From the IMG/VR virus record IMGVR_UViG_3300030406_001148, positions 1-24,108 of that record: a stretch of 24,108 nt of DNA. One strand, given 5' to 3'. The DNA is from a virus. The translations under genes and the position numbers were made by a program. The stretch's first letter is position 1. The number at the start of each line of letters is the position of its first letter. A model generated the notes under the pieces. The model was given only the letters and a program-made list of their open reading frames with translations. It was not told the origin of the DNA and ran no database searches. Positions 6,955 to 15,228 of this stretch are shown here, piece after piece.

Positions 6955-7340
6955 AGCCACATCAACTTATTGGTTTACGTTACAGGTTAGGTGCTGATCC
7001 TATAAAACATCATGCAGTGGACTGCGTATCTTTAGCACGAACAGTTCTAAAATATTATGGTATTAATTCACCAGAACCTACAAGAAATTGGTATAGAAGA
7101 GTAAGAAAAAAAGATTTTGATATATTTAAAGAAGAACTTGAAAAGTGGGGAAACGAGACAAAAGATATTAATATAGGTACAGTTGCATTATGTAAATCTA
7201 ATAATGGATTTGGTCTTGCTGTTTACTATGAAAAAGGATGGATAAGCTGCGGAGAATCGGAGGTAAGATGGAGTCCCTTAAACGCCCTGGAGGTCGTAGG
7301 GTGTTACTCCCCGCAGAAATCGAATTATGTGAAACAGTAG
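6951..7340 (+). CDS. NlpC/P60-like tail tip protein (gpK-like), possibly degenerate
   Basis: 129 residues. The N-terminus has the NlpC/P60 start, IGLRYRLGADP and then AVDCVSLARTVLKYYGI, with the candidate nucleophile Cys25. A basic helix region follows (RNWYRRVRKKDFDIFKEEL), then strands GTVALC and FGLAVYYEKGWISC, and finally WSPLNALEVVGCY. In active family members a His opens the strand that here reads NGFGLAVYY. I see no His there, so peptidoglycan cleavage may be lost or another residue may serve. The usual role is local cell-wall digestion at the tail tip during injection. The last ~73 bases overlap the J-like gene in another frame, and this stretch is markedly more G+C-rich, as expected of dual coding. 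Confidence 0.6.
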   Translation: MKPHQLIGLRYRLGADPIKHHAVDCVSLARTVLKYYGINSPEPTRNWYRRVRKKDFDIFKEELEKWGNETKDINIGTVALCKSNNGFGLAVYYEKGWISCGESEVRWSPLNALEVVGCYSPQKSNYVKQ

Positions 7341-10300
7341 GTATAACAGAGGATGAATATTGGTATTTTGTAGAATTAACACAAGCATATAACGGAAAAA
7401 GACCCAAAGAATATGATGTACTGCCTTATGTAATAAACTTTCAGGCTTTATTTGTTTTTGAAGCTGGTAAAATTGTTGGCCTAAGTATGTTAGGTTCGAT
7501 TGTTTTTGGGATTGCCCTTACTGTTGTCTCTGCTTTATTGACACCAAAACCTAGAGCAGAAGCTCCTCCTTCTCTTGCAACTGCTGGTCAAACTGGTCCA
7601 AAAAGATTCGCTCCACAGACAGGTTTTAATTCAGTACAAGATCTTGCTACTTTTGGTGAAATTGTTCCTTTGATATTTACCAAACAAGAAATAAAAAAAG
7701 GTAAAAATTATACAAAAACTACAGGAGGTATTCGTGTTAATACAAGGTTGTTATGGTCACAAATGCTAAGTCTTGGTTCTGGGCAACAATTAAAAGCCCT
7801 ATTTATGATTGGTTTAGGAACTTTACATACTGATCCTGATTTTGATGGTTATGCTATTGGTGACTTGTTATTAAAAAATTATATAAATCAAAAATTAGCA
7901 CTTTATATAAGAAGAAACGGAAATCGCCCACGGGAAAGTAACAGATATGCTGATGCTGGAACTTTACCGAAACAGGTAGATAGAAACGGTAGCGTTATGC
8001 AGGATGTAATGTCTGTTGATTGGGATATGGGTGAGGGCAAAGATGGAGAAGGTGGAGCCACAAAAGAAATTGTCAGTGGTACTAGATCACCTTCCACTCA
8101 AGTACAATTTGGTGCGTATGCTCCTATGCCAAATGGTATGAGATATAGAGTTCCTTATGAACTAGTATTAGTACAAAAAAGTTTAAAAGATCAATCACGA
8201 CATGATGCACTTGTAAAAAGATCAAAAATTAAAACCAGCTTTCCAAGATATGCGTCACTATTTTCAATAGATAATGATAAAACAAATCGCATCAATAAGA
8301 CTGTTACAGAAGGACAAAAAATTAAATATGTTATCGGAGACTTTGATCCTGAAATAGAATTTGAAGCAGGGGAACCTGAAAATAGCTTTGACCCCGAAAA
8401 GGGTAAATCTATATTTCATCCGTGGGGTGTGGATGATGTTAAATCTTCTGTTAATGCTTCAAGAGAAGAATCTGATGATGCAATTCAAGTAGGTGAATCT
8501 TATTTAGCTGGAACAGCTATAGTTGTTTGCGTGGGTAAATCAGAGGCGATTTGGACTCAAGGAACTACTCAAACTTGTACTTTTAAGGTAGAAGAAAGAG
8601 GACAGGTTGATATTAGATCAGGTGATGCTGGTTTAAAAGAAAGACAACCAGTATATAGTAGATTTACCTTACAAAAAGCTGCGATTGCTTCTATCAGTAA
8701 TAGTAAAGTCTGTGATGTTACTGAAATAGGTTTAAAATCAAAAGTATTTAAACAGGTATCAGGCTTTCCTAATGTAAACAGTCACCCTGGTGCGGTTGAT
8801 TGGGCAGAACAAGATGGTGATACAACAGATGGAGTTGTAAAAAGATACCAAGACGAGAATGGCTCTATAAGTCTTGGACCTATGAATAAATATTTAACAA
8901 GATATAGCTTTTTCAGATTACAAGCTAGGCAAGCTGGTGTAAAAGATGCAAAGTGGAAATATATAGATAAAACTACACCGTTTTGTGTAAAAGGTAATTC
9001 ACCACAACCTCAATATAATTTTATAAGAATTAATCATCATAATTCTGATAAAGAATTTGAATTTAGGTTTATACCTTATCCAGGTAATAAAATAAAAAGA
9101 AGTTTTCTTGATAATCAAAAGAAAGTAAGAATATTAAATGCCTCTCAGAAATCAGAACTTCAAAGTTACCAAGTCAAAGCACCTGGACAAGTTTATGAAA
9201 TATTTTATAAAGGATCTGATGTTCGTTTAAGAAGTGGCGATGTATCAAATACGGAATGGTATTTAGGTGAAATAGAAAAAGTAAAAAAGGGAGAAGTTAT
9301 TAAACTTTTAAAAACTCAAAAAGGAGTTGTCCCACGCACTGCACGTTGGGTCGCTGTAGATGCAAGAACAAGTAATATGGATGCTAATTATAATGGTGAA
9401 GGTCAACTATTTGTAAAGTTATATACCAAATCTACTAGATGGATCTGGGACAATTATAAAACTGTTGGTTGGATTGAAACTAGATCAGGTTCGCAATTTT
9501 ATGGTCTTAATGCAGACTCACCAGTAGGTGAATTTTGTATAGAACGAGATGGCTTTAGATACTGTAATGGAGCACATATTACGACTATTACGGATAATGG
9601 TGTTAAAAGAAGCAAAAGAGGTAGTTATTTTGGAATAACAAAATATAAATGGGATGATAATGCTGAAGTAGTGCCCGAAGAAATAGACGATTATGCAACT
9701 GAAACAAATGGAAAAGGAACAGGTTTAACCGTAACTTTAAAAATATATAGAAATGTAGGGAATGGCAAATATAAGGCTGCTAGATGGGAAATTAAAAATG
9801 GAGGTGAGGGTTATAAGGATGGAGATACAATTAGCCTTCCACCAAAAGGAAGTGGAGTTGGGCGTTTTCCAGGTATAGAAAATATAAATATTGCTACTGA
9901 TTTTAACATTTTTGTAACCAAACCTTGGCCAGCAGGTAAAAACTTAAATCCTTATGATGCTATTAGTGACTATTACCAGTATGATGCAGAACGCAGCAGC
10001 CATCAAGACGGTCCAGAGCACCAGATAGTATATGTGAATGAACAAAGTAATTTAGGTAAAGATGATGCAGTGCCTTATAGGTTTAAACAGGCTGGAATTG
10101 CTAATGTAGCTTTACGATTAAGTAGTTCGAAAGAATGGAATAATTTTTCTCAATTTTCTGTTTACATTAAAAACGGAATAGAAATAAAACGGTTAATAAA
10201 TGATAAAGGACAAACAGTTACAGATAGTAATAAAGGTCAGCATGGGGTAAGCACAAAAGGTTTAGGTCCCACTAATAATTTTGCAGAAATAGCTCATGCT

Positions 10301-11308
10301 TTATTAACTGATAGAAAGTTTGGACTTTCCAATTCGATTGGTGCAACTTCAGTAGATAAAGAAAAAATGATTATTGCTGCGAAATTCTGTGAAGCAAATG
10401 GTTTTTATTGGGATGGTGTAGTTACCGATAAACAAAATGTAAGAGAATTTATTTATAAAAATGCAGTTTTTAACTTGTTAGATTTTGCAATTCTTGGCGG
10501 TAAATTTGCATTATTCCCTTCTATTCCCTTTGATCCAAAAACTTTTAAAATACCCGATAAGAATATAGAGCATAAAAAACTTGCACCAACTGCTCAAGCC
10601 TTGTTTACTGATGGCAATACAAAAAATCTAAAGGTAAGTTTTCTATCACCCGAAGAAAGACAAAATTTTATTGGAACGGTTTACTTTAGAAAAGAAGTAG
10701 CAAATGGTTTTCCTGAAATCTTGTCAAAAACTTTAGCAATTGCAACTGATAATCCTGATGATGATGAAGAAGTAGAAAAATTTCCAATAGAAGTATTTGA
10801 TATGTCGGAGTTTTGTACTAACGAAGCTCATGCTGATTATTTTTTAAGATATGTTCTAAAAGTAAGACAAAAAATAGATCACGGTATTAAATTTGAAACC
10901 ACACCACAAGCAGCTATAGGTTTAAAACCAGGAGATACGATAAGGTTTATTTCAGAACTCACGCATAATAATAGATTTGAAAATGGGGTAATATCAGCCG
11001 ATGGATTAGTGCAAAGTGTAGGAAATATTCCTTTAAATAATGCACAAATTTATTACTGGAAACCAGGAACAGAAGAAGTCTTAGAAGCTACTTTAAAAAT
11101 TACTAATAATAAAGTTAAAGATGCTGAGTTATATGGAGCAGTTTTTTCAGTAAAACAAACAACTGAATCTAACAGATTATATAAAGTTGAATCACTTACA
11201 TATTCAGAAGAGGGGTTAGTGGAAATAGGAGCAAGTCATCTTCCCCTGTTAGATGATGGTACGCTTGCTACAATAAATTATGAAGAAACTGATTTTGAAA
11301 TTCTGTAA
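7268..11308 (+). CDS. Tail tip central protein (host-specificity J-like)
   Basis: 1346 residues from ATG 7268. The N-terminus (GGRRVLLPAEIELCETVGI, then EYWYFVELTQAYNGKRP) precedes a hydrophobic segment (GKIVGLSMLGSIVFGIALTV, ending ALLTPKP) like the gpI/J junction of lambda-type tails. The middle is strand-rich. Residues ~1010-1090 carry the J-type hub pattern IAHALLTDRKFGLS, AAKFCEANGFYWDGVV and NLLDFAILGGKFALFPSI, followed by KVSFLSPEERQNFIGTVYF. Such proteins form the tail tip that contacts the receptor. Start choice: ATG 7268 has GGAGGT only 3 bases upstream; GTG 7301 has GGAGGT at an ideal 6 bases; ATG 7238 has no well-placed signal. I favour 7268 but 7301 is a real alternative. The taa stop overlaps the next ATG by one base. 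Confidence 0.75.
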   Translation: MESLKRPGGRRVLLPAEIELCETVGITEDEYWYFVELTQAYNGKRPKEYDVLPYVINFQALFVFEAGKIVGLSMLGSIVFGIALTVVSALLTPKPRAEAPPSLATAGQTGPKRFAPQTGFNSVQDLATFGEIVPLIFTKQEIKKGKNYTKTTGGIRVNTRLLWSQMLSLGSGQQLKALFMIGLGTLHTDPDFDGYAIGDLLLKNYINQKLALYIRRNGNRPRESNRYADAGTLPKQVDRNGSVMQDVMSVDWDMGEGKDGEGGATKEIVSGTRSPSTQVQFGAYAPMPNGMRYRVPYELVLVQKSLKDQSRHDALVKRSKIKTSFPRYASLFSIDNDKTNRINKTVTEGQKIKYVIGDFDPEIEFEAGEPENSFDPEKGKSIFHPWGVDDVKSSVNASREESDDAIQVGESYLAGTAIVVCVGKSEAIWTQGTTQTCTFKVEERGQVDIRSGDAGLKERQPVYSRFTLQKAAIASISNSKVCDVTEIGLKSKVFKQVSGFPNVNSHPGAVDWAEQDGDTTDGVVKRYQDENGSISLGPMNKYLTRYSFFRLQARQAGVKDAKWKYIDKTTPFCVKGNSPQPQYNFIRINHHNSDKEFEFRFIPYPGNKIKRSFLDNQKKVRILNASQKSELQSYQVKAPGQVYEIFYKGSDVRLRSGDVSNTEWYLGEIEKVKKGEVIKLLKTQKGVVPRTARWVAVDARTSNMDANYNGEGQLFVKLYTKSTRWIWDNYKTVGWIETRSGSQFYGLNADSPVGEFCIERDGFRYCNGAHITTITDNGVKRSKRGSYFGITKYKWDDNAEVVPEEIDDYATETNGKGTGLTVTLKIYRNVGNGKYKAARWEIKNGGEGYKDGDTISLPPKGSGVGRFPGIENINIATDFNIFVTKPWPAGKNLNPYDAISDYYQYDAERSSHQDGPEHQIVYVNEQSNLGKDDAVPYRFKQAGIANVALRLSSSKEWNNFSQFSVYIKNGIEIKRLINDKGQTVTDSNKGQHGVSTKGLGPTNNFAEIAHALLTDRKFGLSNSIGATSVDKEKMIIAAKFCEANGFYWDGVVTDKQNVREFIYKNAVFNLLDFAILGGKFALFPSIPFDPKTFKIPDKNIEHKKLAPTAQALFTDGNTKNLKVSFLSPEERQNFIGTVYFRKEVANGFPEILSKTLAIATDNPDDDEEVEKFPIEVFDMSEFCTNEAHADYFLRYVLKVRQKIDHGIKFETTPQAAIGLKPGDTIRFISELTHNNRFENGVISADGLVQSVGNIPLNNAQIYYWKPGTEEVLEATLKITNNKVKDAELYGAVFSVKQTTESNRLYKVESLTYSEEGLVEIGASHLPLLDDGTLATINYEETDFEIL
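7289..7303 (+). promoter_or_regulatory. Second Shine-Dalgarno with in-frame GTG inside the J-like start region
   Basis: GGAGGT at 7289-7294 is followed after 6 bases by an in-frame GTG (7301-7303). A first GGAGGT lies at 7259-7264, 3 bases before ATG 7268. Either could start the J-like protein. Both lie inside the NlpC-like gene. Confidence 0.4.
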
Positions 11309-11721
11309 TGGCTTCATCTAAAGGCTTTCCAAATATAAAACCTTCTTCTAGAACTTATACTCCTGGAACGTTTCCGCAGTCAGAGTTTGTAGCACAGAAT
11401 GGTGCAAAAACTGTTATTAGATATGGTAATAAAAAAGTTGATGCTAAATTAACTTTTGGTTTTACAAATATAACAGATTTGGAGGTTGTAGAAATTTTAG
11501 ATTTTTATGAAGAAGTTAATTCAGATTATGATTTTATTCAATTCAGTAATGCCGAGCTTGCAGGTGTTACAGAAGATGTACTAAGAGCAAATATGAGAGA
11601 AAAATTTGGAACCAATCGTAAACTAAGGTATCGTTTTGAATCTCCTCCAGTTGTAACCAGTGTTCAACCAAACAGATCGAATGTGCAATGTAAATTTGTC
11701 GCTTGCCTCGATGGGGATTAG
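11308..11721 (+). CDS. Minor tail / virion protein, family unknown
   Basis: 137 residues, coupled to the J-like gene through a taATG overlap. The N-terminus reads FPNIKPSSRTYTPGTFPQSE, then VIRYGNKKVDAKLTFGFTNI, a helix (DLEVVEILDFYEEV), and a C-terminal KLRYRFESPPVVTSVQPNRS. The sequence reminds me of short structural proteins seen next to J in marine phages, with a faint resemblance to lambda gpM-type minor tail proteins (a strand region, a short helix, then 'F..P....'). The function is not established. It is probably a small tip or fibre-attachment protein. No signal peptide or membrane segment is present. Confidence 0.5.
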   Translation: MASSKGFPNIKPSSRTYTPGTFPQSEFVAQNGAKTVIRYGNKKVDAKLTFGFTNITDLEVVEILDFYEEVNSDYDFIQFSNAELAGVTEDVLRANMREKFGTNRKLRYRFESPPVVTSVQPNRSNVQCKFVACLDGD

Positions 11722-11739
11722 AATGTATTTAAAATGTAT
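11722..11739 (+). promoter_or_regulatory. Tandem AATGTAT motifs in the gap before the first tube-like paralog
   Basis: AATGTAT occurs at 11722-11728 and 11733-11739, spaced 11 bases, about one helical turn. The same heptamer or one-mismatch forms lie in other intergenic gaps at 2357-2363, 13087-13093 (gatgtat) and 15222-15228, always 16-30 bases before a start codon. A late-promoter or regulator site is possible. It is unproven in such A+T-rich DNA. Confidence 0.3.
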
Positions 11740-11758
11740 CTAAAATCTATCACGGACA

Positions 11759-12214
11759 ATGGCTAACTTTTATTCAGGATCCAAAGGAAAATTATTTGTC
11801 GGAGATGCAGATGAGGGAATAAGTGTTGCTCAAGATCAAGTAGCAAAAGTTAGATCTTGGTCATTTACAATTAATACAGCCGTATTGGAGACAGTATCTT
11901 TAGGAGATCACGATAGAACTATAATTCCAGGAATTACAAGTGGTTCTGGTTCTGCCAGTATTTATTATTATGCTGAAACAACAACTGGAGAAAAAAATAG
12001 TGGAGTTTTGTCGAGTAAAATCATATCAACAATAATGCCTGATTCAAGTGGTGAAAGATCAAAAGTTAGGTTTAGATTACAGTCTGACGCAGATCACCGT
12101 GTTGATTTTGATGCTGTTATTACAAGTCTCAGCATGACAAATTCTGTAGGGGAAGTACTTTCGGCTGATGTTAATTTTGATATAGACGGAATAGCTCCAT
12201 TTAATAAATTCTAA
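11759..12214 (+). CDS. Tail-tube-fold paralog 1 (no inserted domain)
   Basis: 151 residues. Opens with SGSKGKLFVG, then VRSWSFTINTAVLETVSLGD, RTIIPGITSGSGSASIYYYA, and a final SLSMTNSVGEVLSADVNFD. Element by element this lines up with the tube core at 2390-3160 (VREWTFEISREEIDVTTIG; GDGTGTATAYF; SLNVNPDDAQTVSVEF). It has no insertion between the first strand and the core. I infer a tail-tube fold. The role could be a tip ring, a tube-end cap or a fibre adaptor, since it lies after the J-like gene and not with the tube gene. No Shine-Dalgarno. Its taa stop shares one base with the next ATG. Confidence 0.6.
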   Translation: MANFYSGSKGKLFVGDADEGISVAQDQVAKVRSWSFTINTAVLETVSLGDHDRTIIPGITSGSGSASIYYYAETTTGEKNSGVLSSKIISTIMPDSSGERSKVRFRLQSDADHRVDFDAVITSLSMTNSVGEVLSADVNFDIDGIAPFNKF

Positions 12215-13074
12215 TGTCCATATATTTTGGATCGACAGGTTTTATTGAGTTAAAACGTGATGCTTTAAATTCTGAAATAACAACGTCTTTAGATCCTGCT
12301 GATGTTAACATAAATAAAAAAAGATTTTCTGTAGATAAAGTTGATGGTTCATTAATTACAGGAGATCAGATTGAAATAGAAACTAGCGATGGAAGTAATT
12401 TAGAGTTGTTATCTGGTCATAATTTTCCTGACCTTCGTAAATATATTCATATTGATGATGTTGGTGGTATAAGATTATTTGATAATTTTGCTTCTGCTTT
12501 GGCTGGTGAAGTTACAGATGCACTTACATTAACAGCACCATCCTCTACAAAAAATATATTAATACGCACCAGGAATACTAGATTTAGGCCGATTGCAAAA
12601 ATAACTGAATTTGAAATCACAACAACTAGAGATACTGTTGATATTACAAACTTAGGTGAAGAGTTTAGAAAGCAGTATGAAAACGGACTTATATCAGGAC
12701 AGGGAACAATACAAACGATATGGCAGCATAGGAATTTTCAAAATGATACCCCTGGGTTTGCTAGTCCAGAATTTCCTGTTTATCTAAGTCAGTTATTGGT
12801 TCGTATGCAACAGGGATCAGATTTTGAAGGAAGATTCTATGTTTATCACGATCCAAGTCAATCCACAAATAGTGTCTGGTATCAATCAATGTGCGTGGTG
12901 ACTAACGTAGCAATAAGTGTGCCTGCGAGTGGAGTAGTAGAGGCAAGAATAGAATTTATAACTAATGGTCCAATAAAACTTCATAATGGAGTTCCACCAT
13001 CATTCTTGTTATTAGAAAGTAGTGATAAGATATTGCAAGAGGATGGCGATGGTATTTTACTTGAAGATCCTTAA
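12214..13074 (+). CDS. Tail-tube-fold paralog 2 (with N-terminal insertion)
   Basis: 286 residues. Residues 1-20 form a first strand (YFGSTGFIELKRDAL). Residues ~22-125 form an insertion (LITGDQIEIETSDG, IHIDDVGGIRLFDNFASALA, LTLTAPSSTKNILIRTR). Residues ~128-286 form the core: ITEFEITTTRDTVDITNLGE, FRKQYENGLISGQGTIQTI, and a final VAISVPASGVVEARIEF. The insertion sits where the tail tube protein has its own. The C-terminus ends in a repeated acidic SSDKILQEDGDGILLEDP. A tube-like ring at the tip or a fibre-attachment collar are possible roles. It follows paralog 1 by overlap and precedes the fibre genes, so the pair may dock fibres. Confidence 0.6.
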   Translation: MSIYFGSTGFIELKRDALNSEITTSLDPADVNINKKRFSVDKVDGSLITGDQIEIETSDGSNLELLSGHNFPDLRKYIHIDDVGGIRLFDNFASALAGEVTDALTLTAPSSTKNILIRTRNTRFRPIAKITEFEITTTRDTVDITNLGEEFRKQYENGLISGQGTIQTIWQHRNFQNDTPGFASPEFPVYLSQLLVRMQQGSDFEGRFYVYHDPSQSTNSVWYQSMCVVTNVAISVPASGVVEARIEFITNGPIKLHNGVPPSFLLLESSDKILQEDGDGILLEDP

Positions 13075-13086
13075 AATTAGATTTAT

Positions 13087-13093
13087 GATGTAT
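13087..13093 (+). promoter_or_regulatory. AATGTAT-like motif before the first fibre gene
   Basis: gatgtat followed by ttaaa, 16 bases before the ATG at 13110. It resembles the tandem motif at 11722-11739 (atgtatttaaa in both). Candidate late regulatory site, unproven. Confidence 0.25.
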
Positions 13094-13109
13094 TTAAAGG
13101 TTATTTGAC

Positions 13110-15218
13110 ATGGCTGATCTACAGATTACACAATTACCAGAATTAGGTTCAGCCCAACTTCAAGCAACAGATCCTATTGCACTTGCAGATGTTAGTGCAA
13201 CAGAAACGAAAAAAATAACTGCAAAAAACTTTGTACAAGGTGCAATAGCTTTAGTAGATAATGCGTCAATACCAGCTACAGCGTTAACTTATCCATTAAC
13301 AGCAGGTCAAATCGTTACTGCAACTTTAGCTGATGGAGCAGTAACCGATGATAAAATTACTAACGCTACAATTACTGGAGCAAAATTAGTAAATGATACG
13401 ATTACAGCTACACAAATAGCTGCAAATGCTATTGGATCGAGTGAACTTGCAAATAATGCTGTAGATACTGCTGCCATAATTGATTTAAACGTAACAACAG
13501 ATAAATTAGCAGCTACGGCAGTGACAACTGCAAAACTTGCAAACAGTTCTGTTACTTTTGCAAAAACTAATTTTAGTGACGGTGATATTCCTGGAGCAAA
13601 ACTTGCGTCTGCATCTGTTACATCAACTCAACTTGCTAATAATTCCGTAACTGCAAATGAATTAGCAGATAATGCAGTAGATACTGCTGCTATAGCTGAT
13701 GATGCAGTAACAAGTGCAAAAATTGCTAACGATACAATTACTGCTGGTAATATTGCTACCAACGCTATCGGATCTTCAGAATTGGCCGATAACGCTGTAG
13801 ATAGTGCAGCTATAGCTGATAACGCTGTAATAACTGCAAAAATTACAAATTTAAACATAACAACTGACAAACTCGCAGCAAATGCTGTAACTGCTGCCAA
13901 GATTGCAAATGATACTATTACTGCTACACAAATAGCAGCTAATGCTATCAATGCTAGTGAACTAGCTGATAATGCTGTTGATACGGCTGCTATAGCTAAT
14001 TCTGCTGTTACTGATGTTAAAATCTCAGCCGTCTCAGGTATAAAAATAACAGATGGAACTATAACAGCAGCTAAATTAAATACTTCAAATATAGACAGAT
14101 CATTAAACGTAGCATCAGGTAATTTAGGAATAAATAATGCAGTTACAGGTGGAGCGTCTGCAAGAAATGGTATTACCTATAACGATGAAGGACTTATTAC
14201 AGCTACAGCAGCATTAGTTGCAAGTGATTTGCCCGAAGCTACAACGACAGCGATTGGAGCTATAAGCGTACCAACAGCAGGTGGTTTAGCTGTTACAGCA
14301 GCAGGTGCATTATCTATTAATAATACTGTCACCGCAGCCACTATCTCAGGAATAACTTTTAATGAACAAGGTTTAATAACATCTACTGCTGCTTTAGCAG
14401 GTAGTGATTTACCAGAGGCTACAACTTCTGCTATCGGTGCAATATCAGTACCGACATCCTCTGCTCCTTTATCTGTAGATGGAAATGGAGTTTTAACCAT
14501 TGCTGATAGTGGAGTGACAGGAGGTACATATACAAAAGTTACTGTTTCAGATCAGGGTTTTGTAACAGATGGATCAACACTTGCAGCAACAGATATACCT
14601 GATTTAGCTGCTACAAAAATTACAACAGGACAATTTGGAACATCATTTTTAGCTAATGACTCCATAACAATGGATAAAATAGCAAATAACGCCATTACCT
14701 TTATACAAGAAGCATCACCTGATATTTCAAATTTACCAACAGGTGTTCAATGGCTACAAGAATCTACAGGACAATTAAGAATATTTAACGGTAACAGCTT
14801 TTTCTCTGTTGGCTTTGGAAGATTAGCAGAAGAAAACCTTAGATTCTGTGGAACATTTAATGCTAGTAATGGAACAATAGTTACACTTACAGCATTTGGA
14901 ACTTCAGCAGGTTTTACTGTAAGTAATGCAATACCAGCAGGCACATCAACATTAACTGGAGCGTATTTTGTTTGTATTACTGCTGGAAACGGCACAGCAG
15001 TTGTACCGAATACTAGCTTTGACGCAGGTGATTGGTGTTTATGTGTTGGACCTGATAACTGGGATAGAATTGATACTTTATCTGGACCAGGTAGTGTTTC
15101 TAGTCTTAATGATTTATCAGATGTAACCTTATCAAGTCCTACTACTGGTCAGTTATTAGTATTCCAGGCAAGTGGTCAGTTTGCGAATGTTTCAGTAATA
15201 AGTGGAGGAACTTACTAA
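13110..15218 (+). CDS. Tail fibre with decapeptide repeat shaft
   Basis: 702 residues. Residues 1-70 are an N-terminal attachment region (LQITQLPELG, DPIALADVSATETKKITAKN). Residues 75-306 are a near-perfect decapeptide array of the type [ND]xAVTxxKIA. Residues ~342-510 hold three diverged copies of a ~60-residue module (GLITATAALVASDLPEATTT, then AIGAISVP). The C-terminal part (~530-702) contains VQWLQESTGQLRIFNGNSFF, a Cys-containing region (AYFVCITAGNG; GDWCLCVGPDNWDRID) and SLNDLSDVTLSSPTTGQLLV, a motif common in phage fibres. The protein is almost surely a trimeric fibre or fibre shaft. No enzymatic domain is recognised. The long antisense ORFs across the repeats are shadows of the Ala/Thr-rich array. 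Confidence 0.75.
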   Translation: MADLQITQLPELGSAQLQATDPIALADVSATETKKITAKNFVQGAIALVDNASIPATALTYPLTAGQIVTATLADGAVTDDKITNATITGAKLVNDTITATQIAANAIGSSELANNAVDTAAIIDLNVTTDKLAATAVTTAKLANSSVTFAKTNFSDGDIPGAKLASASVTSTQLANNSVTANELADNAVDTAAIADDAVTSAKIANDTITAGNIATNAIGSSELADNAVDSAAIADNAVITAKITNLNITTDKLAANAVTAAKIANDTITATQIAANAINASELADNAVDTAAIANSAVTDVKISAVSGIKITDGTITAAKLNTSNIDRSLNVASGNLGINNAVTGGASARNGITYNDEGLITATAALVASDLPEATTTAIGAISVPTAGGLAVTAAGALSINNTVTAATISGITFNEQGLITSTAALAGSDLPEATTSAIGAISVPTSSAPLSVDGNGVLTIADSGVTGGTYTKVTVSDQGFVTDGSTLAATDIPDLAATKITTGQFGTSFLANDSITMDKIANNAITFIQEASPDISNLPTGVQWLQESTGQLRIFNGNSFFSVGFGRLAEENLRFCGTFNASNGTIVTLTAFGTSAGFTVSNAIPAGTSTLTGAYFVCITAGNGTAVVPNTSFDAGDWCLCVGPDNWDRIDTLSGPGSVSSLNDLSDVTLSSPTTGQLLVFQASGQFANVSVISGGTY
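13332..14027 (+). repeat. Array of ~22 decapeptide (30-bp) repeats in the fibre shaft
   Basis: Eight decads (residues 75-154), a 12-residue irregular unit (155-166), then 14 decads (167-306). Typical units are DDAVTSAKIA, NDTITATQIA, DNAVDTAAIA and NLNITTDKLA. A higher-order period of six decads (180 bp) is visible: units beginning NDTITA, then NAI.SSELA or NAINASELA, then DNAVD.AAIA recur in the same order. Confidence 0.85.
14133..14640 (+). repeat. Three diverged ~60-residue modules in the same fibre
   Basis: Copies start at about 14133 (NNAVTGGASARNGITYNDEG), 14319 (NNTVTAATISGITFNEQG) and 14505 (DSGVTGGTYTKVTVSDQGF). The first two continue with near-identical ASDLPEATTTAIGAISVP and GSDLPEATTSAIGAISVP. 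The third is more diverged (ATDIPDLAATKITTGQF). Confidence 0.7.
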
Positions 15219-15221
15219 ATT

Positions 15222-15228
15222 AATGTAT
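15222..15228 (+). promoter_or_regulatory. AATGTAT motif before the S74 fibre gene
   Basis: AATGTAT lies 24 bases before the ATG at 15253, in the 34-base gap between two fibre genes. Same heptamer as at 2357 and 11722. Candidate late regulatory site, unproven. Confidence 0.25.

Noticed and set aside
7198-7407. 69-residue minus-strand frame across the NlpC/J junction
   Set aside because: It covers the dual-coding overlap; the G+C rise there is explained by two plus-strand frames, and the minus frame has no motif.
13332-14027. 30-bp periodic repeats that could be mistaken for a CRISPR array
   Set aside because: Repeats are contiguous, diverged and in frame within one ORF, with no spacers of unrelated sequence. 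They encode decapeptides.
13628-14500. Two 107-residue Ala/Val-rich minus-strand frames
   Set aside because: They are antisense shadows of the repeat arrays; the low-complexity Ala/Val content follows from the sense-strand Ala/Thr repeats.
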